From Batrachochytrium dendrobatidis JAM81 (lineage: Eukaryota; Chytridiomycota; Chytridiomycetes; Rhizophydiales): a stretch of DNA of 64,000 nt. The stretch lies in contig NW_006281099.1 in assembly GCF_000203795.2 (NCBI RefSeq), positions 1,925,774 to 1,989,773 of the forward strand, in the 5' to 3' direction. The notes beneath the pieces are model-generated. The model was not told the DNA's origin. It did no database searches and worked only from the letters and a program-made list of their open reading frames with translations. Made by a program: the position numbers and the translations under genes. Below, one piece after another: positions 44,497 through 56,055 of the stretch (position 1 is the first letter of the stretch; every line of letters begins with the position of its first letter).

Positions 44497-45720
44497 ATGA
44501 GAGTACAGAGTCTCATTCTGTGGATATTTATGTTTTATCAAACATCACTTGTCACGGCTCTCCCCGTTTACGATAATGGCAATGGCCTGGAGTATGTCGT
44601 GCTGGAGAAACGAAATGTTTTCACTGATTTGGGAAACAAGATTAAGGCTGCATTTCAACCCGTCACCAACTTTTTTAATCGCGTATCAAAAGCCCAAAAA
44701 CAGTCTAGTTTAAATGCTGGCACTGGATCGAACCCACTGGATAACGTCAGTGGTGTTAAAGATGATGGTAAAGATGCTGATAAAACTTCAAAAGAATTCA
44801 AGCCTATGTTTGATACTGCTGCTGATGATGATCCTCCACCACCACCAGTTGCTAAACCCAAACCATCAAAAAGTAAAATCAAATCACTAGAAGCTGAATT
44901 CAAAACATCGACAGTTATACCTGCAATTAGACCTGCATCTAAATTTATAGCATCTCCCACTGACGAATCGCAGGTAAAAGCTATTAGTCAACCATCACCC
45001 GTTCATCCACTATCATCCAATAGTCAATCATCATCCAATACTCGATCATCATCCAATACTCAAGTAGCACACCAGACAATCACTCAATCAATAACTTCTG
45101 ACAATCAAACTCCGTTCATCATCACTCCATCTTCACAAAACAAGTTCATAGCTCCACAAGTTTCCGTCTCAGAAGTCCCTCAGGCACCCATTACTTCATC
45201 ATTACAACATCCATCTCAGTCTCCAATGGTCAATCACCCATCTCAGTCTCCAATGGTCAATCACCCATCTCAGTCTCCAATGGTCAATCACCCATCTCAG
45301 TCCCCAATGATCAATCATCCATCTCAGTCTCCAATGGTCAATCATCCATCTCAGTCTCCAATGGTCAATCACCCATCTCAGCCCCTAATAGTCGACAATT
45401 CTTCCAATGATATAACATCGACGGCATTAAACCACAAAAAGACAAATCATGTCCCACAAGTATCGGATAAATCGGAAGTGATGGAAAGTCAAACCACATC
45501 AAATAACATTCATTCATCCTCTTCCCAGCATTCACATCCAGCACCTAAAAACGAGCCAATTGAAAATCAAAGTAGAACTACTCACACACCATCTATAAAT
45601 GCTGTATCCAAGACAGACCGCGATGGGATTGAGGAATTGGATACACGTAAAAATATTGCAGGTACACACGAACGCCCCACTGATATAAACGATACTAGCG
45701 TTGATACAGAACTAAGCTGA
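44497..45720 (+). CDS. Secreted Ser/Pro-rich repeat protein (cluster member S6)
   Basis: Predicted 407 residues, single exon. Signal peptide MRVQSLILWIFMFYQTSLVT; leader ALPVYDNGNGLEYVVLEKR ending in a Kex2-type KR. The mature N-terminus NVFTDLGNKIKAAFQPVTNF looks amphipathic. A proline run in DDDPPPPPVAKPKPSKSK and long Ser/Gln/Asn-rich stretches follow, then seven 9-residue units HPSQSPMVN (45208-45396). The tail is Ser/His/Thr-rich and ends DTELS. Many Asn-X-Ser/Thr sites are possible. No cysteine is seen and no known family is recognised. It is the last member of the cluster; the septin gene follows on the opposite strand. Confidence 0.82.
   Translation: MRVQSLILWIFMFYQTSLVTALPVYDNGNGLEYVVLEKRNVFTDLGNKIKAAFQPVTNFFNRVSKAQKQSSLNAGTGSNPLDNVSGVKDDGKDADKTSKEFKPMFDTAADDDPPPPPVAKPKPSKSKIKSLEAEFKTSTVIPAIRPASKFIASPTDESQVKAISQPSPVHPLSSNSQSSSNTRSSSNTQVAHQTITQSITSDNQTPFIITPSSQNKFIAPQVSVSEVPQAPITSSLQHPSQSPMVNHPSQSPMVNHPSQSPMVNHPSQSPMINHPSQSPMVNHPSQSPMVNHPSQPLIVDNSSNDITSTALNHKKTNHVPQVSDKSEVMESQTTSNNIHSSSSQHSHPAPKNEPIENQSRTTHTPSINAVSKTDRDGIEELDTRKNIAGTHERPTDINDTSVDTELS
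45208..45396 (+). repeat. Seven tandem 27-nt units (HPSQSPMVN)
   Basis: CATCCATCTCAGTCTCCAAT and variants recur every 27 nt. The first three and the fifth and sixth units are almost identical; the last is degenerate (HPSQPLIVD). Confidence 0.95.
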
Positions 45721-46279
45721 TAGTTGACAATATCGCCAAGCTTTTCTTCTGTAATATAAATCTATATCTTTTTGAATCGTTGTCTGCATTATATTCGTTT
45801 GGCTACAGTATCAGGCTGAAAGTCATGTAAACTCGTCCTATTCTTGGTCACGTCAAAGTATAAAACTGGTGTTGAGCTATTGGTTGTTGTATTGCCATGT
45901 TAAATCGATAGAGCAATGTACTTGGAAATTGATCATTGCATGCAGTCATGACCTATTGTGGATTGCAAAACTCGGTTATATTGTCCCTAAACCATGCTTT
46001 TTTGCTTGATCTCGGCTGTCAAGCGTTTTTGACCAATCTAAGCTATAGTATTTAATCGACACAGATACCTAGGTATCAGGTCTACCAAAATAAAAATAAA
46101 TTATTGCTAAAAATAACATAAAAGGGACCGAGCGATCTTATAGTTTTTATTGTTGATAGTCGAAAAAGAGGTTAAGCGCTGCTATAGAGAAGTGAATGTG
46201 GAAGGTTCAAGGACAAGACTAATAGTAAGGGGAAGATGGACAAGATGAGTGATAAAATAAATTGCGTGCCAGTGACCTA
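45721..46279. other. Convergent intergenic region S6/septin
   Basis: About 560 bp containing both 3' UTRs. Nothing else supported. Confidence 0.45.
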
Positions 46280-47932
46280 TTATTTAAACAGTCCCTTGCT
46301 CTTTTTTGCCTTGTCAGGAGTCATGGGACGTCCAGTGAGGATGCTCTTTTTGCGATCATCAAGTTCAATACGCTGGCGCTCCAGTTGTTCCTTCATTTCA
46401 CGATGACGTGCATAAAGCTAAATTAATGGTACAGGGCAAGAGTTAAATGACTGTATAATGCGATGGACCCAGACACAACATCGTTGTAACAGAAAGTGTG
46501 TAAAAGTCAACTTACTTCATCTTCGGATTGCTTGAGCTTAGCTTCCTTTTCAGCAACCTTTTGTTGAAAGACTGCCTTCATTTCTGCCTCCATCTTGGCC
46601 ATTTTTTGCTCATGTGCAAGACGCTCCTGCTCAAACTTGGACAATGGTGAACTATAGTAACAATAATCCATATAAACCATTAGTTGAAAATCAACAGCCA
46701 AGCGTAGTCGACAAAGACCATAAAACAGTAATAGTTGCAACTTACACTCCAGACTCGACGTTGTCAAGAGGTCCAACTTCAGCCAGCTTTTGCATACGGT
46801 AATGTTCGTAAAGCACCTCATTTGTATTTTCCTTGAGTTCTTCCATATGAGTGCGAATAAGCATTTGACGAAGTTTGACAAAATCACAATGGGTTTCATT
46901 GTCCACTTCGATGATACCCCATGGATACTTGCGTCCACGAATCTTTTTTCCAGCAACTTCAACCTCCTTATCGGAACCCACTACAGCGAATGGGATTTTC
47001 GAAATGATTTCCAAATTTTCCTGAATGGTTTCAGGATCATCAATCTCATGGGTTGGTGGTTGGTAAATGGAAATGTTGTGGAATGCAATATCTTCAAGAA
47101 TCTATACATGTAGGATAAATAGTAATTAGACCAAGGACTCTAATGGGCTACATGTATTGAATATACATGGAGGAATGCTAGTTTAAAACAAATGACCACT
47201 TACACGAGCCTTGAAAGCTTTAATTTCCTCCTCGGTAAGAGTGTCTGATTTGGCAATGACAGGGATCAAGTTGACACGACCAGCGAGTCTTTTCATAAAC
47301 TCAATGTCCAAAGGCTTAAGACTGTGCCCAGTAGGGGCAATGAAATACAGACAGGCGTGGACACGGGTGTCAATAATACGCTTACGATTTACACGGTTTT
47401 CCTGCTCAAGGAAAGCATCGAATCTAGCCTCTATATTTTCGAGAATCGGACGCCAGCTTTCCTCGTTGTTAACAAAGTCACCAAAGCCAGGTGTATCAAT
47501 GCATGTCAACTTAAGCTTGACCCCATTTTCCTCGAGATCTATAAAGAATATATACGAATCAAAATTAAACGATGCATCGTCATAAGTGAGAAAATTACAA
47601 TAAAAGCAACCAATGGTTGAAACTCACCAGCACTGATGGACTGGACCTCGACGGTTTTTGGAGTATCGGGGGAAGGTTCACGGGCTTCTTTGAGTGGGTA
47701 GAGAATGGTTCCAAAAAGTGTATTGACAAGAGTTGACTTGCCAAGTCCCGACTCGCCTATAAAGCATTCAAGTGATGAGTATAAACATGATGGCACTATT
47801 GCAATTACATTTGTACTTACCGACAACCATAAGAGTGAATTGAAACCCCTTTTTAAGAGCCTTGCGATGGAACTGCTGGGGTAGATTGTGGAAGCCCACA
47901 AAAGCACTGAGCTTTTTCTTGATAACCGGAAT
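46280..47932 (-). CDS. CDC3: Septin, CDC3/AspB class
   Basis: GTP-binding filament protein of the septin ring. The read from 47932 gives [20 protein letters not shown], then the polybasic [17 protein letters not shown] and P-loop [17 protein letters not shown]3 [18 protein letters not shown] and G4 AKSDTL follow, then the septin unique element ([20 protein letters not shown], then [20 protein letters not shown]). The C-terminal coiled coil ([40 protein letters not shown]) ends GLFK. The NLPQQFHRK segment and the [16 protein letters not shown] loop point to the CDC3 (AspB/Spn1) class. At least five exons. A further 5' exon must exist; a candidate near 48137-48170 reads PRVCGGPF before a GTAGGT donor, but its ATG is not resolved. 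Confidence 0.92.
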
Positions 47933-49116
47933 CTATGTGCGTACAAAACATGATGAAAAAACATACAAATAGAAAAATGGACATGATAAATTAAATGAGT
48001 TACTGAATCAAACAGACGAGATGCTAAGGAGGTAGGATTATGGGAGTAGGAGCCATTGGATAGTCAACTACCAGCAAGTGGGAGTTTTAGTACGTATGGA
48101 TTGCAAGTGATCATGAATCTGTACAACTAGACTCTAACCTACAAATGGACCACCACATACACGGGGCTTGCTGGCACTCCATTTTATTTAGTGCATGCGG
48201 CAGGCAACCAAATGTGGCGTGCAATGGAAACGAATGCAGTTGTAGCGACAGCAAGTATTTGCTAGTCTGCACTGCTCCCTAGATCAAAGCAACCAAACTC
48301 CTGATAAAGATGAACCAGTGTGCAAGGAGGGTTTCTCCAGACTGCAGCCAGGCAAAGTCACCATGCCAACCTTGACAGGATAAACAATGAAGCTGGCATT
48401 TGATATAAAAAAGGAAATACATGCAAATTGAAAGTGACTATCAGGCCAAGAGTATTACATTAGCTATGTCTGAGATGTTGGTACCAGGCAAGATGAGCGT
48501 CGTAGTTGTATTGGCAGACAGGGAAGATGTGTTCAAGTCATTCCGATGGAAAACAGGTGTTTGAGCGACATTGATGGCATTACAGCAACAGGAATGAAAA
48601 CAGTTAGTCTATGGCACTAGTTTGGTAACAATAGGAACAGCACACAAGTGCTATGCAAGAATGACATCAACAGTCCATTTGGTAGTCTGATTCTTGCTCT
48701 ACACTTGATAGATTCAATGTGGCTGTTGAGTGGTCGAGGATTGACTCGACTCCACTCTAGTAATGTACTCTTATTTTCAACAGGTGGTGGGAATGAATGC
48801 GCTGTCAATCTAGTAGCAAGTTGTTATCAAGTAGATGCAGCCTCAAAGCAACTCACCAGCCATGACAGACCAAATAAATCAGTAGTTGTGAACAAAGGAA
48901 AACAAAACAAAGCTCGTTGATTTGAAGTCGCTCTCAGTCGGGCCATCACGTGTGGTGCTTCATATTTATCAAGATCCACAGTAGGTTGTCTCTGATACTA
49001 TTCGTAGTCTGTTCTACTAGTCCAGCTAAGTCATCTAGAAAACACTCCATCTCATACTCTCGAAGCATGATTGTGTGTTGTTGAATCTTCAATCCCAAGA
49101 CGCGACCCGTCAATTA
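47933..49116. other. Septin upstream region and intergenic DNA
   Basis: Holds the probable septin 5' exon (about 48137-48170) and promoter. The remaining 0.9 kb has a 90-codon open frame at 48648-48920 on the plus strand with no recognisable content. Confidence 0.4.
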
Positions 49117-49740
49117 TAATCATATTCACGTAGTGGAACACTATCTTGTAATGATTGCCACTATTTTGTTTCGGAGTCAATAGCAGTCAACCACTCGTTG
49201 CGTATCATTGATTGAGATGAACTACATTGCTGGATCAATACATTTTTCAATTTTTGTTCTAAACACAACATTGCTAGTTTTGAACTGGGATTGTCTTTCT
49301 CCTTTTTTTACATAACCATACATTTTACAATCATCAGACTCTTTCAAATCCAGATATTGGGTTCGCCTGTTTTGATGTTAATCAAACCCATTTGAAATTT
49401 TTAGATATGTTCTAGTTCAAGAAAACAGGATTGAGTATTACAAATGAATACTGTGATTGACATGTATAGTCGCATTCCTGAGATGCTTATTCAGAGAGTT
49501 GGAGATTGAACAGGTGTCAAGGATGTGGCATATACTGAAACTGTAGTAAACGCTGTTTTGAACATTCGTTCAGTTTTTTATACAAAGTGAACAGATGGAA
49601 AAAGAGTGGTAAATTTTGTCAATGAGTTCAGAAAACACAACGCTGTCCAGTAAATTTGTGGAAATTATTTCAGACCGGCTATTTATTATGCAATTTGGTA
49701 CCCTTATTTAATGCTCCATTTTACGTGAATACGGCTGTAA
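49117..49740. mobile_element. TIR element copy E11, full length
   Basis: The left end is slightly decayed (AATCATATTCACGTAGTGGA). The right end is perfect (CCATTTTACGTGAATACGGC TGTAA). About 624 bp. The interior carries TTCTAGTTCAAGAAAACAGG and the GTCCAGTAAATTTG string shared with the 27.0-kb and 56.5-kb copies. It ends 106 bp before the next gene's ATG. Confidence 0.8.
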
Positions 49741-49846
49741 TAATATAGAATCAAAGTTCCAACTCTTATGCAGGCTTTGATTACTTTTATTCTTCAACTC
49801 TCCGTGTAAATCTATCTGCAGTACTACTAAATCGACCATAGGCATA

Positions 49847-50923
49847 ATGCCACTTGATTTTTCTCGAATTATTGATAATCTCTCTGTCAATCATATTGTC
49901 ATTGCGCCTGCCCCAATCACCACACATGCTACTCCTCAAACCCACGCCAATCCATATGCTTTGTTGGGCTCTCCCCACCCATTTCCTTATAACATACCCT
50001 CCGCTTTCTTGGTGTGTACTCTTATCCTAACCTGTGTGGTTTTTGCTGGGATAATGATTACGACTGTCATGTCCGTTCATTCCCGACGCCTCAAGTCCAG
50101 TCGAAAGTATTCGAGTTCATCCCAGCAGCAGTCTGCTTCCAAACCTACAACAAGAGATCAACAACGCCATTTATCTCAATCTAGCCAGCTAACCGTTCAA
50201 GGTGTTATTCACAATGACAATTATTTTCCATCAAAAAGTACAAACATTCTACTGGAACGCCAAAACACTCTCACAAGATACAACAGCACCAGCAAGTCCA
50301 GAATTCCCCCCTGGCAATTACCCCAGCAAAACTCCATGGTCATTGCTGTTGCAACCGAAAATGAAACCTACATTGCTCCAAAGATGCCCTTGAGCATTCC
50401 AACACGAAAGCACTCGATCGGTTTAAAATCCAAATCTGCCTCTACTTTTGACTATCCGCTATCCAATCTCTCCATTTCAAATTTAAAATCACACAGTAGG
50501 AGTGATCTATCTTATTCATCACAGCGGAATCTCATTTCTGGTCGCAGCGAGCCCAGCAACCTCGAGCTACAACAGGCATTGAATGCCCAAAGACTATTTA
50601 TTGAAAACTCGACAGGTCAGAAATTAGACTATTTTGATCAAGGACAACCTGGTCAATCTGCTAGGTCATTGTATTCAAAAGAGCAAGGCAGAGCTGCAAA
50701 AGATGAAATCAACTCCGTTTTGCCACGTTTATCGTTCCAGGAATCCTCCTACAATTTTATGCCAGAGCAAGAGTATGCCGATCCTCAAAGAAATCGCATC
50801 AATATTGCGCTTGCAAGCGCTTTGCGAACAACTCGCTTGTCTGTATCCCATTTACCCAAGACTGCCGACTCACATATGCGTGCAAAAGAACGTGATATTC
50901 TAGACTCCTACTGGAGTTCATAA
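49847..50923 (+). CDS. Single-pass membrane protein, hypothetical
   Basis: Predicted 358 residues, single exon, from MPLDFSRIIDNLSVNHIVIA. It has a short N-terminal segment of about 45 residues with Thr/Pro/His, then one strong hydrophobic segment, SAFLVCTLILTCVVFAGIMI, followed by TTVMSVHSRRLKSSRKYSSS. The positive-inside rule places the long C-terminal part in the cytoplasm. That part is Ser/Gln-rich and largely disordered, with a more regular helical stretch near EPSNLELQQALNAQRLFIEN and a conserved-looking end LKERDILDSYWSS (read here as AKERDILDSYWSS). No family recognised. The architecture resembles fungal wall-stress or Axl2-like sensors without an ectodomain, but that is only a shape comparison. 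Confidence 0.7.
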   Translation: MPLDFSRIIDNLSVNHIVIAPAPITTHATPQTHANPYALLGSPHPFPYNIPSAFLVCTLILTCVVFAGIMITTVMSVHSRRLKSSRKYSSSSQQQSASKPTTRDQQRHLSQSSQLTVQGVIHNDNYFPSKSTNILLERQNTLTRYNSTSKSRIPPWQLPQQNSMVIAVATENETYIAPKMPLSIPTRKHSIGLKSKSASTFDYPLSNLSISNLKSHSRSDLSYSSQRNLISGRSEPSNLELQQALNAQRLFIENSTGQKLDYFDQGQPGQSARSLYSKEQGRAAKDEINSVLPRLSFQESSYNFMPEQEYADPQRNRINIALASALRTTRLSVSHLPKTADSHMRAKERDILDSYWSS

Positions 50924-51059
50924 GGTTAAATAAACTCTTGTTTTTCCTTTACATACTGCTTTTATCAATGTCAAGTTTATTGGTACATGTAGTGGGTTTC
51001 TTCATTTTGGTGAAACATCAAACGAATAGCAGTGCACTTGTCCCAGCTGTAGAAATAAC

Positions 51060-52744
51060 TCAAGGAACAAGGACCAATTTTCCGTTAAGGAACCCACTCA
51101 ACGACGCACCAATGGCTGAAGTCAGTTCTGCATCGGTTTTTGTTGAAAGCGAAAATAGCTCGTGGGTCGGCTCTTTTAATTTCCCTTGTCGAACAAGATC
51201 CAGTAATTCTGTAAACAGTTGCTTGCGTTGCGAAAATGGATGCAGTTCAAACCATTCGTTTAACCAAAATCCAAAACACTTGATATCCTTGAAAATAAAT
51301 AACGAGGTGGGCAAAGCCACTGGTTCTTTGGACATGCCTCCATAGGTTACAAAATGAGCATGGCGTCTATACAATAGCCATTTAAAGGGTTACTTTTATG
51401 CCATGTAAGCCAATCTACACTTTAAATCAAAAATAAATCAGGAACTTACCCAAGAAGGCGAGCCACATTGGTCGCGCTTTTCCCTCCAACACCATTTAAT
51501 CCAAGTTTTGGAGCTGGTCCCAATGCAGCAATCTGTCGCATGATTTCGGGAGTACGTAGCTGTTCTTCCGTTACCACCATATCAGCACCAAGGTCTTTGA
51601 GCTGCTTAATTAGCACTTCCAGATTAGGTCTAGAAAGGTAGTTGGTTGTGCATACGCGTTAAATCTTGTGATGTCAAAGTAGGATGCAGATAAAAAGCAT
51701 ATACCTGTTACGAACTACATTCACAGTCTTGAATCCCCATGCATGGGCCAGTTGAATAACGGCTTGTCCCACCCCAGAATTGGCAGAATTTTGGATAATC
51801 ACATCACCAGGCTGAAGCTGAGCAAAATCCTTGATCATGCGATAGGCTTTGTTTCATTATCAAATAAATCCAGTATCAACAACATAATGGATCCTTAATA
51901 AATGATCGAGCTATTCGGATATCAACACATCACCTACCAGTTGGAGGATTGACAGATATAGTGGCTGCAGAAACATGCGAAACTCCTTCAACCTGTCCCA
52001 AATTGAGCAGATCGTTGCATTCAGCAATTGCATATGTCTGCCAAGATCCTATCGCTCTTGTGATGGGAAGGACCCAGTCACCAGGTGATACGGTATGAAC
52101 ATTTTCCCCAGCAGCAATCACTTGGCCTACACCTTCATTTCCACCAACAAAATCAATGCCATTTACAAATGATGTTTTTACTGGATATGTGCCTGTTTAA
52201 ATCCAGATATTGTTAGACCCAAACACAATTGAAAGTCGAAAATTAATACATTAAACCGACCTTGAATCACATTAATATCTGCCGGATTGACTGATGCTGC
52301 AAGAATTTTGACAAGTACTTTATTTGGACCTAATGGACCAAGTGGAATATGCTTGACACTAATACCACGAGCAGATGAATGCATTGTTTCATTGCAAATA
52401 GTTAGTATTGGATTTGAGTCGATGAATTGAGACTGATCTGGAAATAAAATGAACCTGTTCAATTACCTTAAAACTTGCTCTGGAGGGCCATGTTTTGAGT
52501 AAACGATGGCTTTGGATTGAGTTGGAAGACTTCCAGAAACAGTGCTAACGAAGCGAGATGAAAATACTTTTTCTGCCGCTTCAAATTCAGCTCTATACAT
52601 GCCTGGCTTCATGTGTCCTGCCAATGCAGATATTCGGCCCAGCATAGATGATCTGCGATTCATTTTGAACAGCAAGTCAATAATCTGCTGGTTGACTGTT
52701 GTAAATGTTGCGGATAAAGTACTATCACGTGAGCTGGTGTTCAT
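51060..52744 (-). CDS. ETR1: Mitochondrial trans-2-enoyl-ACP/CoA reductase
   Basis: NADPH-dependent last step of mitochondrial type II fatty-acid synthesis, needed for lipoate supply. It is a medium-chain dehydrogenase/reductase without zinc. Recognisable order: [35 protein letters not shown] with NVIQG; the [15 protein letters not shown] region; [30 protein letters not shown] then [48 protein letters not shown]; and late [20 protein letters not shown] with [13 protein letters not shown]. All match MECR/Etr1. The N-terminus is Ser/Arg-rich and suits a mitochondrial presequence; the true start may be the ATG at MNTSSRDS or the internal [15 protein letters not shown]. Six or more exons. Confidence 0.93.
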
Positions 52745-53039
52745 CGAGTCAATCTCGGCATCTTATCAAAGCCATCAATTCTCAAGTTTACAATTGCAAG
52801 CAATTAAAGATTGTGCAGTTTTATTCCATTAGTAAGCCAACTAAAGCACGAGTCTGTCCATAGTCACGATGCCAGTCTCGGCTTGGCCTTCACCATTCAA
52901 TACCCGATTATTGTGCTCATATTTAAGTGCCAACAGCTTGCACACATCCGCAAACATACCAATCTGCTTCATGTTCGGTTCATGTTCAGCCTAAAGTTCA
53001 CCAGGTAATTTAAATTCGGTATCAGTTTATGATCGGCAT
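52745..53039. other. Intergenic region ETR1/IFT81
   Basis: Contains the ETR1 promoter and IFT81 3' UTR. Nothing else supported. Confidence 0.4.
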
Positions 53040-53079
53040 TTAAACTATTGTATTTTCCATCTCTTTGATATAGACAGCT

Positions 53080-56055
53080 TCAAATCAAAAAAATTACCTT
53101 GACTTTTTTCTGCTGTTCTCGAAGTGCCTTGACGTGATGTTCATGCTCAACAATCTTTTTGTTATAATGTTCACGATAGGTTTTGAATCCGCGTGCCTTT
53201 TGTTGAAGCTCAATCATCTCGTCTCCGCCAATATATGACTTCATTTCAGCCATCACTATAACATTGATATTGCAATATCAGTAAAACGTAGATTTACTGC
53301 AAAGTTGCAAAATACTGAACACATGGTGAAATCATGCAAGCAAAAATAAATCACCTCGATCCTGTGATATCTCTGCTAGCTGATGCATACAATTGATATA
53401 ATGATATCGACTCTGATCGTTAATAATATCTTGTCGGTTTCCTTTCATCTCTTGATCCATCTTTGTTGTCTCACTGTAAACTAAATCGCTTAGAACCTCA
53501 TGGCCAATATACTTGCAACTATAATGACCAGATTTACCTTTCAACTCCAATAAGAGTTGCATCATAAATTCGTTTTTTCTCCAAATAGTTTATTTCTAGC
53601 TCTTGGGCATCTTGGCGAAGTTGTCGCAGTTCTTGAATTACTGGCGCCAGCATGTTTTTTTTCTCCTGAAATATATACACCAAAGTTTAAATATCACTTT
53701 TAATCAATACTGGGTTGTTGATTGCATATTTAAAACTAATCACCAACGTACATTGATTGTGTTTAAAAGCGTTTGAATAATCTCTGATATCTCGTCAAGT
53801 GTTCGACCTTTAACTTGATCAATCTCACTCTTTTTCTCGGATACCTGCATGCCAATAACCCATTCAAAGTGTTAGCATAGCGTCCTTATTGTATGTTTTG
53901 TATGCATGAGTCGACTGATGATCATAGCTTCACCTTTTCAAGTGTTTCCTGGGCTGCATGAAACCCAACAACACCGCGCTTTTGTTCTATGGCATGAATC
54001 ATATCTTGAAGTGCTGTTTCTTTGGTTTGAAGCAACTATAATAAATTTAAACAATCAGTGGATTTAAAATACTTGATTTCAAAACAATTTAAACTCGACA
54101 TCATTTTAAACAATCAATATACCTCTCCAGTACGCTGTAAAATGCCATACTCTGCCATGAGTTCGGACAACTCTGCCTTTTTGCGTTTAAAGTTGGTAGA
54201 CTTGCCACGTAACTCAGATACATATCTCTTAAAATCTTCTCCTTTAAGCATTTTTGTTCCTGATGACTGTTTAATTTGATCCTGTTTAGATGCCCATTGC
54301 GTATTGAGAACAGCAAGCTCTGCCGTTAGTGCTGATAGGCGTTGAACTGCGCCTTCCTTTTTGCGAGAAATGATTGCTGCTTGCTGTCTAAATAGGGCTA
54401 GGTTTGCATCCGATGTGCTACAATTTTGGGTCATTCAATTTTAAATATACATTGATATTACTGAAACCAGTTATGCATATACCTTCAAAACAATGCTTAC
54501 CTGGCTTTGGTCATCTTTTGCTCAGCAAGTTGAGCAATTCTTAAATTTGTTTCGGAAATCTCTTTTTCAATTGCAGTGAGATCCGATTCACTCATTGCCG
54601 GTTCTGCAAGAATACTTGACAAGTCGCGAATTTTTGATCGGATTTCCTCGACTGTTTTAGGCAAGCTTTCTTCGGAAAGAAACCGATTCATTTTGTATTC
54701 TTCCTGCATTTTTGCAAAAAATGCATCGGGACTTGCACTTGTCAAGTTTGCCTATTTAAACCTCAAAGAAAAATAAGGTGGTTGGCATGATTTCTATATA
54801 AAATAGATACGCTACCTTGCATATATAGTGCACAAACCTTGACATTCTTTAGCTCTTGTATGGCTTTGTTTAATTTTTGATCTGCATTGGTGACCTGCAT
54901 GCGTTGATCCTTTATCCGTTCTGTAATCTCTGCCTCGCTTTGCTGCTCCATTCTCAGATTTCTTGCAGCCTCTAACCACTGGTTGCAATTGGCCTAAACA
55001 TATCAATTTATAAACATGATCAAGTTATCAATCCTATTTTCTTGACGCATGCTGACATCCATCTGGCAATACGACTTACCACACCCTCTACTTTTTTTTG
55101 AAGTTTGGCAACTTTACTCATGACCTGTTGCTTTTCTTCTTCCATCTGTTGTATTTCTCTTTTGATTACAGCGGCATTATTACCTAAGTATTACACGTCT
55201 GTAAGCCATGGGTGCGTGCATTGACACAAGAATATCAGTGCAATTTTGATGAATTGGTGTTTGAAATTCACCTGATTGTTTTAATCCATCAAGCCATTTA
55301 TGCGAGCTTTTAAATTCTTCCTGAGCCGAGCTGATTTGAGTTATAAGATCCACAATCACTACATTTTGAATGAATGCCATCATCGAGAACATGTAATGGT
55401 AAGTATCGCCTTATTAAATTCAAATAAATAGATTGAGTAGTTTACTTTGATCCTGAGAAAACTCTGGAGGAACTTCAGGAATGGATAGAAATAAAGCCAA
55501 GTATGCTCGCTTTTTATGTATTTCAAAATCTTTTACGAGAAACAAGAGTGTGGAAAAAAGAGTTTTGCGTTCTAGTTCAAACAGATTTTGACCGAGTTCA
55601 TCACTAAAAGTGTATAATCATAGGGTTGAGATGCAGATGGTTAGGATTTCAATACACTTGGATTCATTGTTGGTATTTGTCAACGCGTATTTCAAGGCAT
55701 GCAGCTCAACATGAACAGTTTCAAACTATTGCATTACAATGATGGTATACTATTGGGCTTTAGATTGGAGTTTTAAACGGACGTACAAATTGGATACTGC
55801 ATCCTTGAACTTGAGCATGCGTAAAAAGTCGGATAGCCTTGCAACCGTATCTTCTGGCAGTTCGTTTCGAATATCAACATTACGATGTGGAGACTGTAAG
55901 TTGGCTTGGTCAATATTGGACACCACATCACTAATACATTGTAAAAGCTGAATAGGCGTGATAGTATCGTGAAGTTGAATGACTGTCCAAGTCTTGGAGA
56001 AGGGTGGAGCGGAGAGTCGCTCAGCAAGAAGTTTCAAATCTGCTGGAGTTGCCAT
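53080..56055 (-). CDS. IFT81: Intraflagellar transport protein 81 (IFT-B core)
   Basis: Core IFT-B subunit that with IFT74 binds tubulin for cargo delivery in the flagellum. The N-terminal calponin-homology-like domain is present: MATPADLKLLAERLSAPPFS, then ITPIQLLQCISDVVSNIDQA and DIRNELPEDTVARLSDFLRM. It is followed by KKRAYLALFLSIPEVPPEFS. The rest is coiled coil with family blocks: LSSILAEPAMSESDLTAIEK, IISRKKEGAVQRLSALTAEL, KMLKGEDFKRYVSELRGKST, NFKRKKAELSELMAEYGILQ, DQSRYHYINCMHQLAEI, and AEMKSYIGGDEMIELQQKAR. About ten exons. The stop is placed at TGA 53080 reading through a possible donor (GTAATT after QQKKVK). A tiny last exon ending near 53040 is the alternative. Confidence 0.95.

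Noticed and set aside
48648..48920. 90-codon plus-strand open frame
   Set aside because: No motif, and no downstream exon with a good acceptor found.
434..49740. CRISPR-like reading of the repeated TIR ends
   Set aside because: The ends are paired inverted termini of separate 350-630 bp elements, not regularly spaced direct repeats, and the genome is eukaryotic.
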